DNA of 64,000 nucleotides from Alphaproteobacteria bacterium (GTDB taxonomy: Bacteria > Pseudomonadota > Alphaproteobacteria > Bin95): assembly GCA_020638555.1 (NCBI GenBank), contig JACKII010000004.1, positions 62,001 through 126,000 on the forward strand, given 5' to 3'. The position numbers were made by a program, and so were the translations under genes. The notes under the pieces are model-generated. The model was not told the DNA's origin and ran no database searches. It worked only from the letters and a program-made list of their open reading frames with translations. Within the stretch, counting starts at the first letter, position 1. Each line of letters opens with the position of its first letter. Positions 9,226 to 18,582 of this stretch are shown in pieces.

Positions 9226-10266
9226 TCACCGGCTCGCAATCCGGACGGAGCAGGCCTCGGTGAAGCCGAAGGTCGGCAGAAATGCCGAATGCTTGCCGGG
9301 GCCGCCGGCCACCACGACCTGAATGCCGGCCGGCGAACCGGCGAGATAGTACAGGTCGTTGACCGGAAACTGCTCCCGCTCCTCGTAATTGCGACGGTTG
9401 TCCTCGGAGACGCGGGAATAGTGCACGGCGGAAAGTTCGTAGAGCTTTTCCTGCACCGCCTCGACGCTCCAGCCGTCGCGTTTCAGGGTGGCGGCGTGCT
9501 CCGGGCCGAAGGCGATCATGAAGGGCGCCTTGCCGTAGATATTGTTCGAGCCGGTCTGCGAGATCGTGCCCGCCACCGTCTGCAAAATGCCGAGGCCGGT
9601 GGTCGAACCGTGGTCGTTGATGTTGTGCGGCGGCTCGGTCGGCAGGGCGGTGACGACGCTATCGCCGGCGTCGAAGCCGCGGCGGACGTGATAGGGCGCC
9701 CACGGGCTCTCCTCCTGGTTCTCGCCGAAGCAGAAGGCGTATTTGGCGGGCGAGCCCTGGGTGGCGCGGTCCATGGTGCCGGGCTTGCCGCCGCCGACAT
9801 TCAGCACGGTGAGTTGCACCGCCCGGCCGATGCCCGCATTGGCGCGGGTGCCCTGGCCGAAGCAATTGCTGGAGCAGTTGATGCCGAGTTCATGCCGCAG
9901 CGGGCCGTTGACCATCAGCATGGGCGAGCACGGATGCGTCGTCGCCAGCGTGCCGTGCAGGTTGTATTCGGGTTTCAGGATCGCCCGAACGGCCGCCACC
10001 ACCACCGGAAAATACTCGGGCTTGCAGCCGGCCATGACGGCGTTGGCGGCGATGGTTTGCAGCGTCGGCAGCACCTGGCGCGGAGTCATCGGCGGAAACG
10101 GCTCGTTGTCGCCGCGACAGGTCTCGACGAAGCGGGCGACCTTTTCCTCGGTCGGCGGCACGAGCGGCAGGCCGTCGCTCCAGCCCTGTTCGATGGCGTA
10201 GTCGTTGAACGCATCCACGTCCATGTCGCCGAGGTCCAGGACCTCCTGTTCTGCCGGATCGCTCAT
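9226..10266 (-). CDS. conserved protein of unknown function next to UGSC selenoprotein
   Basis: A 346-residue cytoplasmic protein, the first of two tandem paralogues. Visible landmarks are GWSDGLPLVPPTEEKV near the start, VMAGCKPEYFPVVV, then SSNCFGQGTRANAGIGRA in the middle, with Cys residues matched in the paralogue. The start at 10266 gives MSDPAEQ and avoids an implausible 27-residue extension. It lies 224 bp downstream of the UGSC selenoprotein stop, with an inverted repeat in between. It may therefore be in the same transcript or have its own promoter. Gene duplication followed by divergence is evident. The enzymatic role is unknown. Confidence 0.75.
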   Translation of the reverse strand: MSDPAEQEVLDLGDMDVDAFNDYAIEQGWSDGLPLVPPTEEKVARFVETCRGDNEPFPPMTPRQVLPTLQTIAANAVMAGCKPEYFPVVVAAVRAILKPEYNLHGTLATTHPCSPMLMVNGPLRHELGINCSSNCFGQGTRANAGIGRAVQLTVLNVGGGKPGTMDRATQGSPAKYAFCFGENQEESPWAPYHVRRGFDAGDSVVTALPTEPPHNINDHGSTTGLGILQTVAGTISQTGSNNIYGKAPFMIAFGPEHAATLKRDGWSVEAVQEKLYELSAVHYSRVSEDNRRNYEEREQFPVNDLYYLAGSPAGIQVVVAGGPGKHSAFLPTFGFTEACSVRIASR

Positions 10267-10344
10267 CGGCGTCTTACCTTTTCCGTTTGACTTGCAGACA
10301 CACTCATTGCGGGCCGTTCTTAGCCACGAACAGCTCCGACCTCT

Positions 10345-10420
10345 CATCCCGAGTAGCGCGAAGCGCGTATCGAGGGGCGCCCCTTCGATACGGCCCTGAA
10401 GGGCCTACTCAGGGTGAATG
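10345..10420. repeat. imperfect intergenic inverted repeat
   Basis: The left half (cat-cccgagtag ... cgtatcgaggggcg) pairs imperfectly with the right half (cgccccttcgatac ... ctactcagggtgaatg). It forms a long hairpin in the 224-bp spacer between the selenoprotein gene and its downstream neighbour. It resembles the dispersed REP-like palindromes of alphaproteobacteria. It could terminate or attenuate transcription between the two genes. Confidence 0.6.
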
Positions 10421-10490
10421 GCATGGCGCGCGGATTCCGTGGCCAGAGTTGGAGGCCAGGAGGAACCGCCACGCCAGCCAGCGCGCCGCC

Positions 10491-11015
10491 TCAGGCGGCG
10501 ACGGCCAGTTTCAGGGCACCGAACGCCGTTTCGATCCGCTCGCGCAGTTCGGCCTCGTTCAGACCGCCGACCGGATGCTTGACGATCAGCAGCTTCGGGT
10601 CGGCCTTGCGGGCCTTCGCCTGGGCACGGACCAGCGGCAGGAAGGTCTCGGTGACGACGATAAAGGTTTCAACGCCTTGGGATTCCAGGGTCGTACTGTC
10701 ATGGAAACTCCACGACGAGCACGACCCTCAATCGGCCAAGGCGAGAATCGCGCCCTTGTAGTTTTTGGCGACGTGCTCGATCAGGTCCGCCGGCGCCGGC
10801 TTGGCGGCGCTGTCCTTGTAGAAATAGTCGACATTGTCGACCGGCCGGAACTCACCCATCAGCCTGCGTACGCCTTCGAGCAGCGCCTGCGCATTGGCCT
10901 TGGAGTTCGAGATGATGGCGATGGGGTCGCTGAGCCAGTCCGTCGGCGCGGCAACGGCTTTGGCCGCTGCGACCGAGGCGGGCTGCAACCCGAACGCGGG
11001 GTTGACGATCTTCAA
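10491..11015 (-). CDS. UGSC-family selenoprotein (in-frame UGA = selenocysteine 96)
   Basis: A 174-residue protein if the TGA at 10728-10730 is read as selenocysteine. The residues around it read ALAD-U-GSCSSWSFHD, the motif for which the UGSC (seleno)protein family is named; other members carry Cys at this place. The frame continues 78 sense codons past the UGA with conserved-looking sequence (TFIVVTETFLPLVRAQA, LLIVKHPVGG) to a true TGA at 10491. The start is TTG at 11015, preceded by a strong AGGGAGG site. A bacterial SECIS-type hairpin directly follows the UGA. The U-x2-C pair suggests a redox or reductase role, and the HD-LE-G context loosely recalls GrdB-type reductases (inference). Ordinary gene calling would give a 95-residue stub lacking the active motif. 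Confidence 0.88.
10688..10730 (-). promoter_or_regulatory. UGA codon plus bacterial SECIS hairpin
   Basis: Immediately 3' of the UGA the next 40 nucleotides fold into one near-perfect hairpin. A 10-bp lower stem (GGGUCGUGCU with AGUACGACCC, one G-U) is followed by a single bulged C on the 5' side. A 7-bp upper stem (GUCGUGG with CCAUGAC, one G-U) follows, closed by the pentaloop AGUUU. A bulged base below a short upper stem with GU in the apical loop, about 20 nt after UGA, is the known layout recognised by SelB in the E. coli fdhF SECIS. Folding was done by eye. Confidence 0.82.
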
Positions 11016-11284
11016 AGAGAGACCTCCCTGGCAGAATTGCGGCTGCGGCACCGGGCCGGCATCCGCCCGCAAGAACGGTACGCCCCGGTCGGGGATCGGT
11101 CAAACCCTACCGTGCGCGGACGCATGCCCCGGTCGCTCATGCGCACCGAAGCCGGCGGAGGCTTGTGACAGGCACGACGGGCGGTCAAACTAACTCCAAT
11201 CGAGTCGACCAAACTCCAATTGAACGATGTCTCCAGCGTCTATTTGAATGGCCCCCCAAACCAACCGCAAGCCCGAGGCGCAAT

Positions 11285-11746
11285 ATGCCGATCGAACACA
11301 TCCATCCGATGCTGGTCCATTTCCCGATTGTGCTGGCGCTGCTCGCGCTGGCGTTCGACCTCTGGTGGTTTGCCTTTGGCCGCAATGACAGCCAGGGGTT
11401 GATCCGGTTGCAGACCGGCACGGTCGTCATGACGCTCGGCGGTATCGCTGCGGTGGTCGCATTCGTGTTCGGCGACATGGCTTATGACATCGCGGTCGGC
11501 AAAGGGGTCGCCACCGCCGTTCTGGAAACGCACGAGGGCTGGGGCACGACCACGGCCATCGTCTTTGCCGCGGTGGCCGCGGTGCGGCTGGTGTTGTGGC
11601 GGACCGGGATCGACCGGCAGCCGGCGGGCGCGCTGGTTGCCATTGCCGCGACGGCGGTCGTGGCGGTTATGGTCGTCGTCACGGCCTATTTCGGCGGTCA
11701 TTTGGTCTATGACCTGGGGATCAACGTCACCGGCGCGATGAAATAG
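11285..11746 (+). CDS. DUF2231-type membrane protein
   Basis: A 153-residue inner-membrane protein with four hydrophobic helices. It begins MPIEHIHPMLVHFPIVL, the HPMLVHFP signature typical of DUF2231. The ATG at 11285 puts that motif at the N-terminus. Longer upstream starts add low-complexity residues without family support. Members are found near respiratory and redox genes, but the function is unproven. It is divergent from the selenoprotein gene, with 269 bp between the two starts. Confidence 0.8.
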   Translation: MPIEHIHPMLVHFPIVLALLALAFDLWWFAFGRNDSQGLIRLQTGTVVMTLGGIAAVVAFVFGDMAYDIAVGKGVATAVLETHEGWGTTTAIVFAAVAAVRLVLWRTGIDRQPAGALVAIAATAVVAVMVVVTAYFGGHLVYDLGINVTGAMK

Positions 11747-11788
11747 CCGCAAACCGTCCGTGTTTGGCACGGACGGCGGTGGGGCGGT

Positions 11789-11836
11789 GTTCGCGAGAGC
11801 GACCGGTCCCGGCGCACCGCTCCGCGGCGGCCGGGA
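11789..11836. repeat. dispersed palindrome (gaccggtcccgg-cgccgggac type)
   Basis: A GC-rich unit reading gttcgcgagagcgaccggtc then ccggc-gctccgcggcggccggga lies between convergent genes. Related units recur at about 28441-28492, 48421-48452, 48556-48605 and 59063-59090, always between genes. It could act as a bidirectional terminator, but no U-tract is visible. Confidence 0.5.
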
Positions 11837-11842
11837 CGTGCC

Positions 11843-12172
11843 TCAGTCGGCGTCCGCCAGCACGCGGATGGGAGTGTCTGCCGCAATGTCCGGCGCGTCT
11901 GCCGCGGGGCGGCCGTATTCCTCGCGCTCGGCCGCGTCGATCACCCGGCCCAGAACCGCATGCAGCGCCCGGGCCGACTCCAGCGTCAGTTCCACGGCGC
12001 CGCGGGCACCGGGCCCACGGGTGTGGTTGACGAAGTCGATGAGGATCGCGTCCTCCAGCATGGCATAGCGGGCATGGTCGAAGGCCACCACCGCATGGGT
12101 CAGCGGAAACCAGGCGGTGCCGTTCTTGGCCATGCCCTCCGCTTGCGCGATCTCGACGATGGACGTGCACAT
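11843..12172 (-). CDS. small conserved protein (DUF6295-like)
   Basis: A 109-residue cytoplasmic protein starting MCTSIVEIAQAEGMAKNG. The MCT-IVE opening, WFPLTHAVVAFDHARYA and AILIDFVNHTRGPGARGAVEL match my memory of the DUF6295 family, although I cannot verify this by search. It starts 5 bp after the stop of the dienelactone-hydrolase-like gene, so the two are co-transcribed. Function is unknown; the His-rich, Cys-containing N-terminal half may bind metal (speculation). Confidence 0.65.
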   Translation of the reverse strand: MCTSIVEIAQAEGMAKNGTAWFPLTHAVVAFDHARYAMLEDAILIDFVNHTRGPGARGAVELTLESARALHAVLGRVIDAAEREEYGRPAADAPDIAADTPIRVLADAD

Positions 12173-12177
12173 GGCCC

Positions 12178-12924
12178 CTACCCCGCCAGGCGCTGGCCGA
12201 AAAAGGCGAAGATCTTCTCCCAGCCGTCCAGCGCCTGCTCCACCCGGTACATGGGGCGGTGGTAGTAGAAGAAGCCGTGGCCGGCGCCGTCATAGCGATG
12301 GAAGTCGTAATCCTTGCCGTGCTTTTTCAACTCGGCCTCGTGCTGGTCGACCTGTTCGGGGCTGGGCGAACGGTCCTCGTTGCCGAAAATCCCGAGGATC
12401 GGACAGGACAGGGTCTTGGTCATGTCGATCGGCGGCACCGGCTGTTTCGCCGGACGGTCGTCCTCCGCCTGCACGACGCGGCCGCCCCAAAGCTCGACCA
12501 CCGCGTCGATGCTGTCGGTGTTGCAGGCATAAAGGAACGCCTGGCGCCCGCCGGAGCAGGAGCCGATCACGCCGATCTTGCCGTTGCAATAGGGCTGGGC
12601 CTTGAGCCACTGGACCGCGCCCTCGGTATCGCCGATCACCTGGTCGTCGGCGACGCCGCCCTCGGCCCGGGCCTTGGCGGCCACGTCGTCCGCATGGCCC
12701 TCGCCGATGCGGTGGTAGAGATTGTGGCTGATCGCGGCATAGCCGTGATGGGCGAATTTGCGCGTCATCTCGCGGTAGAACTCGCCCCAGCCGGGCAGGT
12801 GGTGGATCAGGACGACGCCGGGGAACGGCCCCGCCCCCATCGGCCGGGCGGTGTAGGCGGAGATCATCTCGCCCTTGTGGCCTTGGACCGAGACCGACTC
12901 CGCAATCATGCTTTCATACGCCAT
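12178..12924 (-). CDS. dienelactone hydrolase family protein
   Basis: A 248-residue alpha/beta-hydrolase of the dienelactone hydrolase type. The nucleophile elbow is GSCSGG (catalytic Cys or Ser; DLH uses Cys). The oxyanion region is LIHHLPGWGEFYREM, the acid lies in GNEDRSPSP, and the catalytic His in YDGAGHGFFYYHRP. The start ATG is preceded by AAAGGAA. Known members hydrolyse dienelactones in chloroaromatic breakdown, but many homologues act on other esters. It is followed after 5 bp by the small DUF6295-like gene. Confidence 0.87.
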   Translation of the reverse strand: MAYESMIAESVSVQGHKGEMISAYTARPMGAGPFPGVVLIHHLPGWGEFYREMTRKFAHHGYAAISHNLYHRIGEGHADDVAAKARAEGGVADDQVIGDTEGAVQWLKAQPYCNGKIGVIGSCSGGRQAFLYACNTDSIDAVVELWGGRVVQAEDDRPAKQPVPPIDMTKTLSCPILGIFGNEDRSPSPEQVDQHEAELKKHGKDYDFHRYDGAGHGFFYYHRPMYRVEQALDGWEKIFAFFGQRLAG

Positions 12925-13077
12925 CGGATGTTCCTTTCCCTGGTGACTGTCGCGTGCATACGACCTGGCCGCGACTCTATCACGAGGAGCCGCCTCCCTG
13001 CCAAGCGGCCTTGCTTGCGGCAACGGCGTGGCGCATCCTTTCGGGCAACCCCCTCCCGCACTCGTCCGACCTGCCTC

Positions 13078-13965
13078 ATGCGCTCCGACCCAATCGAACG
13101 CCGCTTCCAGGGAAGCGCCGCAACCCTCGCCTATTTCGAGTGGGAGGGCACGGACGGTGCCCCGACACTGTTGCTGGCCCACGCCACCGGCTTCCACGCC
13201 CGCGTCTGGGACCGGCTGGTGCGCGAATTGCCGGCAGACTGGCGCGTGCTGGCGGTGGACCTGCGCGGGCACGGGCGATCCTCCAAGGACGGACCGTTCG
13301 ACCGGTGGGAGTATTATGGCCAGGATCTGGTGGAACTGGCGGATCATCTGGCGCTGGAGGGCGTGCTCGCGTCCGGTCACTCCATGGGCGGCTGGGCGGT
13401 CTGTTATGCGGCGCTGGAGCGGCCGCGCGCCTTCCGCCGCCTGGTGCTGATCGACCCGACCATGAACTCGCCCGAGTTTTACGGCACCGACCGCTATCCG
13501 GGCATGAAGGGACCGGAAGACCATCCGGCCTCGCGTCGCCGCAACGCATGGGCCGACTGGCAGGCGCTCCATGACCGGCTGAAGGACCGAAAACCCTATT
13601 CGCTCTGGCAGGCCGCGGTGCTGGAGGATTATTGCCGCTATGGCGTGCTGCCGGCGCCCTCCGGCGACGGCTTTGTCCTCGCCTGCCCGCCGCTGGTCGA
13701 GGCCTCGGTCTATATGAACAGTTGGCGGGCCTATCTGCATCCGCGCCTGAAGGAGATCGAAGCCCCGGTCACCATCCTGCGCGCCAAGCGACGGGAATTG
13801 CCCCGCCTCGGCAACACCGATTATTCCGGCTCTCCCACCTGGGAGCGGTTGTGGGAGCTGTTCCGAAAGGCCGAGGATATCCACCTGCCGGAATTCACCC
13901 ACTTCCTGCCGATGCAGGATCCGAAACGGATCGCAGGCTATATCGCGGCGGCCGGAAGCACCTGA
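13078..13965 (+). CDS. alpha/beta hydrolase
   Basis: A 295-residue serine hydrolase. The oxyanion segment is LLLAHATGFHARVWD, the strand-5 elbow is GHSMGG (Ser about residue 102), the strand-4 DLRGHGRS motif is present, and the C-terminal EFTHFLPMQDP holds the likely catalytic His. No signal peptide is visible, so it is cytoplasmic. Substrate is unknown. No clear ribosome-binding site precedes the ATG, but the following sequence (RSDPIERRFQGSAATLAYFEW) is a normal family N-terminus. The hydrolase gene at 12924 is divergent, and the spacer is 153 bp. Confidence 0.86.
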   Translation: MRSDPIERRFQGSAATLAYFEWEGTDGAPTLLLAHATGFHARVWDRLVRELPADWRVLAVDLRGHGRSSKDGPFDRWEYYGQDLVELADHLALEGVLASGHSMGGWAVCYAALERPRAFRRLVLIDPTMNSPEFYGTDRYPGMKGPEDHPASRRRNAWADWQALHDRLKDRKPYSLWQAAVLEDYCRYGVLPAPSGDGFVLACPPLVEASVYMNSWRAYLHPRLKEIEAPVTILRAKRRELPRLGNTDYSGSPTWERLWELFRKAEDIHLPEFTHFLPMQDPKRIAGYIAAAGST

Positions 13966-14169
13966 GGCCTCCCCGCTCGACCTCCTTCCGGTCGGCGCAC
14001 CCTTTGTCGCGCGGCCGGCCTTCCCCGAAACAACCGCAAGGATACGGTACCACGCGACAAATGGACTGGTCGGGCGCACTGGCGATGCACTGAGAAACCT
14101 CGCATAAAGGCTCCGGTGGCTATAAATGTATGGTCGGATCGAACCGCGCCAGAGAGCCGAAACCGCACA

Positions 14170-15342
14170 ATGCGTCTGCTGACCCTGACCACGCTGTACC
14201 CCAACGCGGCCATGCCAACGCATGCGATGTTCGTGGAGAACCGCCTGCGCCGCATCCTGGCGACGGGGCGCGTGTCCGCCAAGGTTGTGGCACCGGTGCC
14301 GTGGTTTCCGCTCCACTGGAAGATGTTCGGCGAATATGCCCGCTTTGCCGCCGTTCCGCGGACCGAGGAACGACACGGCATCGCCATCACCCACCCGCGC
14401 TTTCTGACCATTCCGCGCCGACCGACCTGGCAGCCCGCCGCCTATTTTCGCGCGGCCCTGGCGGAAGTGGAGCGCCTGCAACGCAGCGGCTGGGATTTCG
14501 ATGTGATCGACTGCCACTACCTCTATCCCGACGGCGTCGCGGCGGCGCGGCTGGGCCGGGAGTTGGGCAAGCCGGTGGTGGTCTCGTGCCGGGGGACGGA
14601 CGTGAACCTGATCGCCACCCTCCCCGGCCCGGCCGAGCAAATCCGCAAGGTGCTGCCGGATATCGACCGCCTCATCACCGTCTCCGCCGCGCTCGGCGAA
14701 CGGGCCAAGGCGCTGGGGGTGCCGGCCGAACGAATCGCGGTGCTGCGCAACGGTGTCGACGACCAGGTGTTCCAACCGGTCGACGGCTCCGCGTGGCGGT
14801 TGCGGGCCGGCGATGCCGCCACCGTCATCGTCTCGGTCGGCAATCTGATTTCGGCGAAAGGCCATGATCTGGTCATCCGCGCGCTGACCGATCTGCCCGG
14901 CATCCACCTGCTGATCGCCGGCAAGGGGCCGGAACACGGCGCGCTGGCGGCACTGGCGGCCGAACTGGGCCTTGCCGACCGCGTCCATCTGGTCGGCACC
15001 ATGCCGCAGGAAGAGTTGAAGGCGCTCTACAGCGCCGCGGATGCCCTGGTCCTGGCCTCCGAACGGGAGGGCTGGCCGAACGTGCTGTTGGAGGCTATGG
15101 CTTGCGGCACGCCCGTGGTGGCAACGAATGTCGGCGGCATTCCCGAGATCGTGACCGAGCCCGTGGCCGGCCGGATCGTGGCGGATCGCTCGGCCACGGC
15201 CATTGCCTCGGGTCTGCGGGATCTGCTGGCGGATCGGCCCGACCCGGCCGCGGTGCGGGCTTATGCCCAGCGCTATTCCTGGGACGACACGATTGCGCGG
15301 CAGGTTGCGTTGTACGAAGAGGTTGCAGCCGCGGCGCAATAG
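14170..15342 (+). CDS. glycosyltransferase family 4 protein
   Basis: A 390-residue GT-B transferase that adds a sugar to a growing surface polysaccharide at the cytoplasmic face. The N-terminal domain begins MRLLTLTTLYPNAAMPTHAMFVENRL. The donor site carries a GKGPEHGAL loop and the family motif EGWPNVLLEAMACG (about residues 299-312), whose two Glu residues are typical of GT4. It heads the rightward polysaccharide set 14170-18551. The next gene starts 27 bp later. Sugar and linkage cannot be predicted. Confidence 0.9.
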   Translation: MRLLTLTTLYPNAAMPTHAMFVENRLRRILATGRVSAKVVAPVPWFPLHWKMFGEYARFAAVPRTEERHGIAITHPRFLTIPRRPTWQPAAYFRAALAEVERLQRSGWDFDVIDCHYLYPDGVAAARLGRELGKPVVVSCRGTDVNLIATLPGPAEQIRKVLPDIDRLITVSAALGERAKALGVPAERIAVLRNGVDDQVFQPVDGSAWRLRAGDAATVIVSVGNLISAKGHDLVIRALTDLPGIHLLIAGKGPEHGALAALAAELGLADRVHLVGTMPQEELKALYSAADALVLASEREGWPNVLLEAMACGTPVVATNVGGIPEIVTEPVAGRIVADRSATAIASGLRDLLADRPDPAAVRAYAQRYSWDDTIARQVALYEEVAAAAQ

Positions 15343-15369
15343 GCTCCGGGGGGCAGAGGATAAGGACGA

Positions 15370-16653
<1,284 letters not shown>

Positions 16654-16666
16654 GAGAAGCGCAAGC

Positions 16667-17698
16667 ATGCTGGAAGCGACCCCGAGCGACGGCGTCCACC
16701 TCGTCACCGGCACCGCCGGCTTTATCGGCTTCCACCTGGCCGAGCGGTTGTTGCAGGAAGGCCGCCGGGTGGTGGGCGTCGACTGCGTCAACGACTATTA
16801 CGACCCGAAGCTGAAGGAAGCGCGGCTCAACCGGCTCGGCAACCACAAGGGCTTCGTCAACCACCGGGTGAAGCTGGAGGACAAGGAGGCGCTCGCCGCC
16901 GTGTTCGACCGGCACAAGCCGCGGGTGGTGGTCAACCTGGCGGCGCAGGCGGGCGTGCGCTACAGCCTGGAAAACCCGCAAGCCTATATCGACAGCAACA
17001 TTGTCGGCTTCACCAACATTCTGGAGCAGGCGCGCAAGCACGAAATCGACCATCTGGTCTATGCCTCGTCCTCCAGCGTCTATGGCCTGAACACCCGCCT
17101 GCCCTTCTCGGTCGGTGACACGGTGGACCACCCGATCAGCCTTTATGCGGCGTCGAAGAAGTCGAACGAGCTGATGGCGCACACCTACAGCCACCTGTTC
17201 GGCATCCCCACCACCGGCCTGCGGTTCTTCACGGTCTACGGCCCCTGGGGCCGGCCGGACATGGCCATGTTCCTGTTCACCCGCGCCATTCTGGCGGGCG
17301 AGCCGATCAAGGTGTTCAACCACGGCCGGATGCAGCGCGACTTCACCTATGTCGACGACATTGTCGAGGGCGTGACGCGCATCACCGACCGCCCGGCCCG
17401 GCCTGACCCGAACTGGTCCGGCGACGCCCCGCACCCCGGCACCTCGTCCGCCCCCTACCGCGTGCAGAATATCGGCAACAACAACCCGGTCGAACTGATG
17501 CATCTGATCCGGGTGATCGAGGAAAAGCTGGGCAGGACGGCCGAAAAGATCATGCTGCCGATGCAGCCGGGCGACGTGCCGACCACCTATGCCAATGTCG
17601 ACCCGCTGATCGCCGATGCGGGCTTCAAACCGTCGACCAGCATCGAGGACGGCGTCGGCCGCTTCATCGACTGGTACCGCTGGTATTACGCGGTCTAG
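16667..17698 (+). CDS. NAD-dependent UDP-uronate 4-epimerase (CapI/TviC-like)
   Basis: A 343-residue short-chain extended epimerase. It has the glycine motif TGTAGFIG, the DCVNDYYDPKLKEARL segment typical of UDP-glucuronate 4-epimerases, and the catalytic YAASK pair (about residues 158-162). FTYVDDIVEGV follows in the sugar-binding part. A TAGGAG site overlaps the upstream stop and sets the start. With the dehydrogenase just before it, it would convert a UDP-gluco-uronate to the galacto form. It is cytoplasmic. Confidence 0.9.
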   Translation: MLEATPSDGVHLVTGTAGFIGFHLAERLLQEGRRVVGVDCVNDYYDPKLKEARLNRLGNHKGFVNHRVKLEDKEALAAVFDRHKPRVVVNLAAQAGVRYSLENPQAYIDSNIVGFTNILEQARKHEIDHLVYASSSSVYGLNTRLPFSVGDTVDHPISLYAASKKSNELMAHTYSHLFGIPTTGLRFFTVYGPWGRPDMAMFLFTRAILAGEPIKVFNHGRMQRDFTYVDDIVEGVTRITDRPARPDPNWSGDAPHPGTSSAPYRVQNIGNNNPVELMHLIRVIEEKLGRTAEKIMLPMQPGDVPTTYANVDPLIADAGFKPSTSIEDGVGRFIDWYRWYYAV

Positions 17699-17708
17699 GG
17701 GCGCTTCG

Positions 17709-18551
17709 ATGGCCGGCCTACCCCTCACCCCGCGCGAGATCGCCAAGCGCGCGATCTATGCCACCTACACCCGGTTTCAGGCACCGGCGGAAACCCGCAG
17801 GCTGGCGGCGGCCGGATCGCAGCGCATCAGCATTCTCTGCTATCACCGGGTCGACGACCGGCTGAAGGACAATGTCACCCTGGGCCTGGAGCAATTCGAC
17901 CGGCAGATGACGCTGATCAAGCGCCATTACCAGGTGGTGCGCGCAGACCAGATCGTGCGCGGCGAGGTGGACCGCAGCGGCAACCGGCCCATCGTCGCCG
18001 TGACCTTCGACGACGGCTATCTGGACAACTATGCGAACGCCCGGCCGATCCTGAACAAGCACGGCGTGCCGGCGACATTCTTCGTCTCCACCGGCATTGT
18101 CGACACCGACCGCGAGTTCCAGCACGATATCGACAAGAATGTGCGCGGCCTGCCGAATATGAGCTGGGACCAGATCCGCGAACTGCACGCGGACGGCCAC
18201 GAGATCGGCGCCCACACCGTCAACCACGTCAACATCGCCCGTGTCGACGCGACCACGGCCGAGCAGGAATTGCGCGAGGCGCTAGAGCGGGTGCGCCGGG
18301 AGATCGGTGTGCCGGACGTCGCCTACGCCTATTGCTTCGGCAAGCGCGCGGACATCACGCCGGAGCGGCGGGACCTGGCGCGGCGGCTGGGCTACAGTGC
18401 CTGCTATGCCGCCTATGGCGGAACGAATGCCGGCGCCATCGATCCGTTCGACATCAAGCGCTTCGGCGTGAACTACGGCTTTAGCGAGACCGCGTTCCGC
18501 GCCAAGATCGAGGGCTGCCCCTATGGCGGCGGTGCCGAAGCCTCCGCTTGA
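17709..18551 (+). CDS. polysaccharide deacetylase family protein (NodB domain)
   Basis: A 280-residue carbohydrate esterase 4 protein. The NodB core shows the catalytic/metal motif TFDDGYLDN (about residues 99-107) and the metal-binding His pair in GAHTVNHVNI (about 168-176). The preceding ISILCYHRVDD is typical. No signal peptide is obvious, so it may act on a lipid-linked or nucleotide-sugar substrate inside the cell or be membrane-associated. It starts 10 bp after the epimerase stop and closes the polysaccharide operon. Confidence 0.88.
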   Translation: MAGLPLTPREIAKRAIYATYTRFQAPAETRRLAAAGSQRISILCYHRVDDRLKDNVTLGLEQFDRQMTLIKRHYQVVRADQIVRGEVDRSGNRPIVAVTFDDGYLDNYANARPILNKHGVPATFFVSTGIVDTDREFQHDIDKNVRGLPNMSWDQIRELHADGHEIGAHTVNHVNIARVDATTAEQELREALERVRREIGVPDVAYAYCFGKRADITPERRDLARRLGYSACYAAYGGTNAGAIDPFDIKRFGVNYGFSETAFRAKIEGCPYGGGAEASA

Positions 18552-18582
18552 TCCGGCGCCGGCCGGAGGGCAGTTTTAGGCC

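Noticed and set aside
10728..11072. Stand-alone small protein ending at the TGA at 10728
   Set aside because: It lacks the conserved second half; the downstream frame carries the UGSC motif and a SECIS hairpin, so the TGA is better read as selenocysteine. The 11072 start is also less good than TTG 11015 with its ribosome-binding site.
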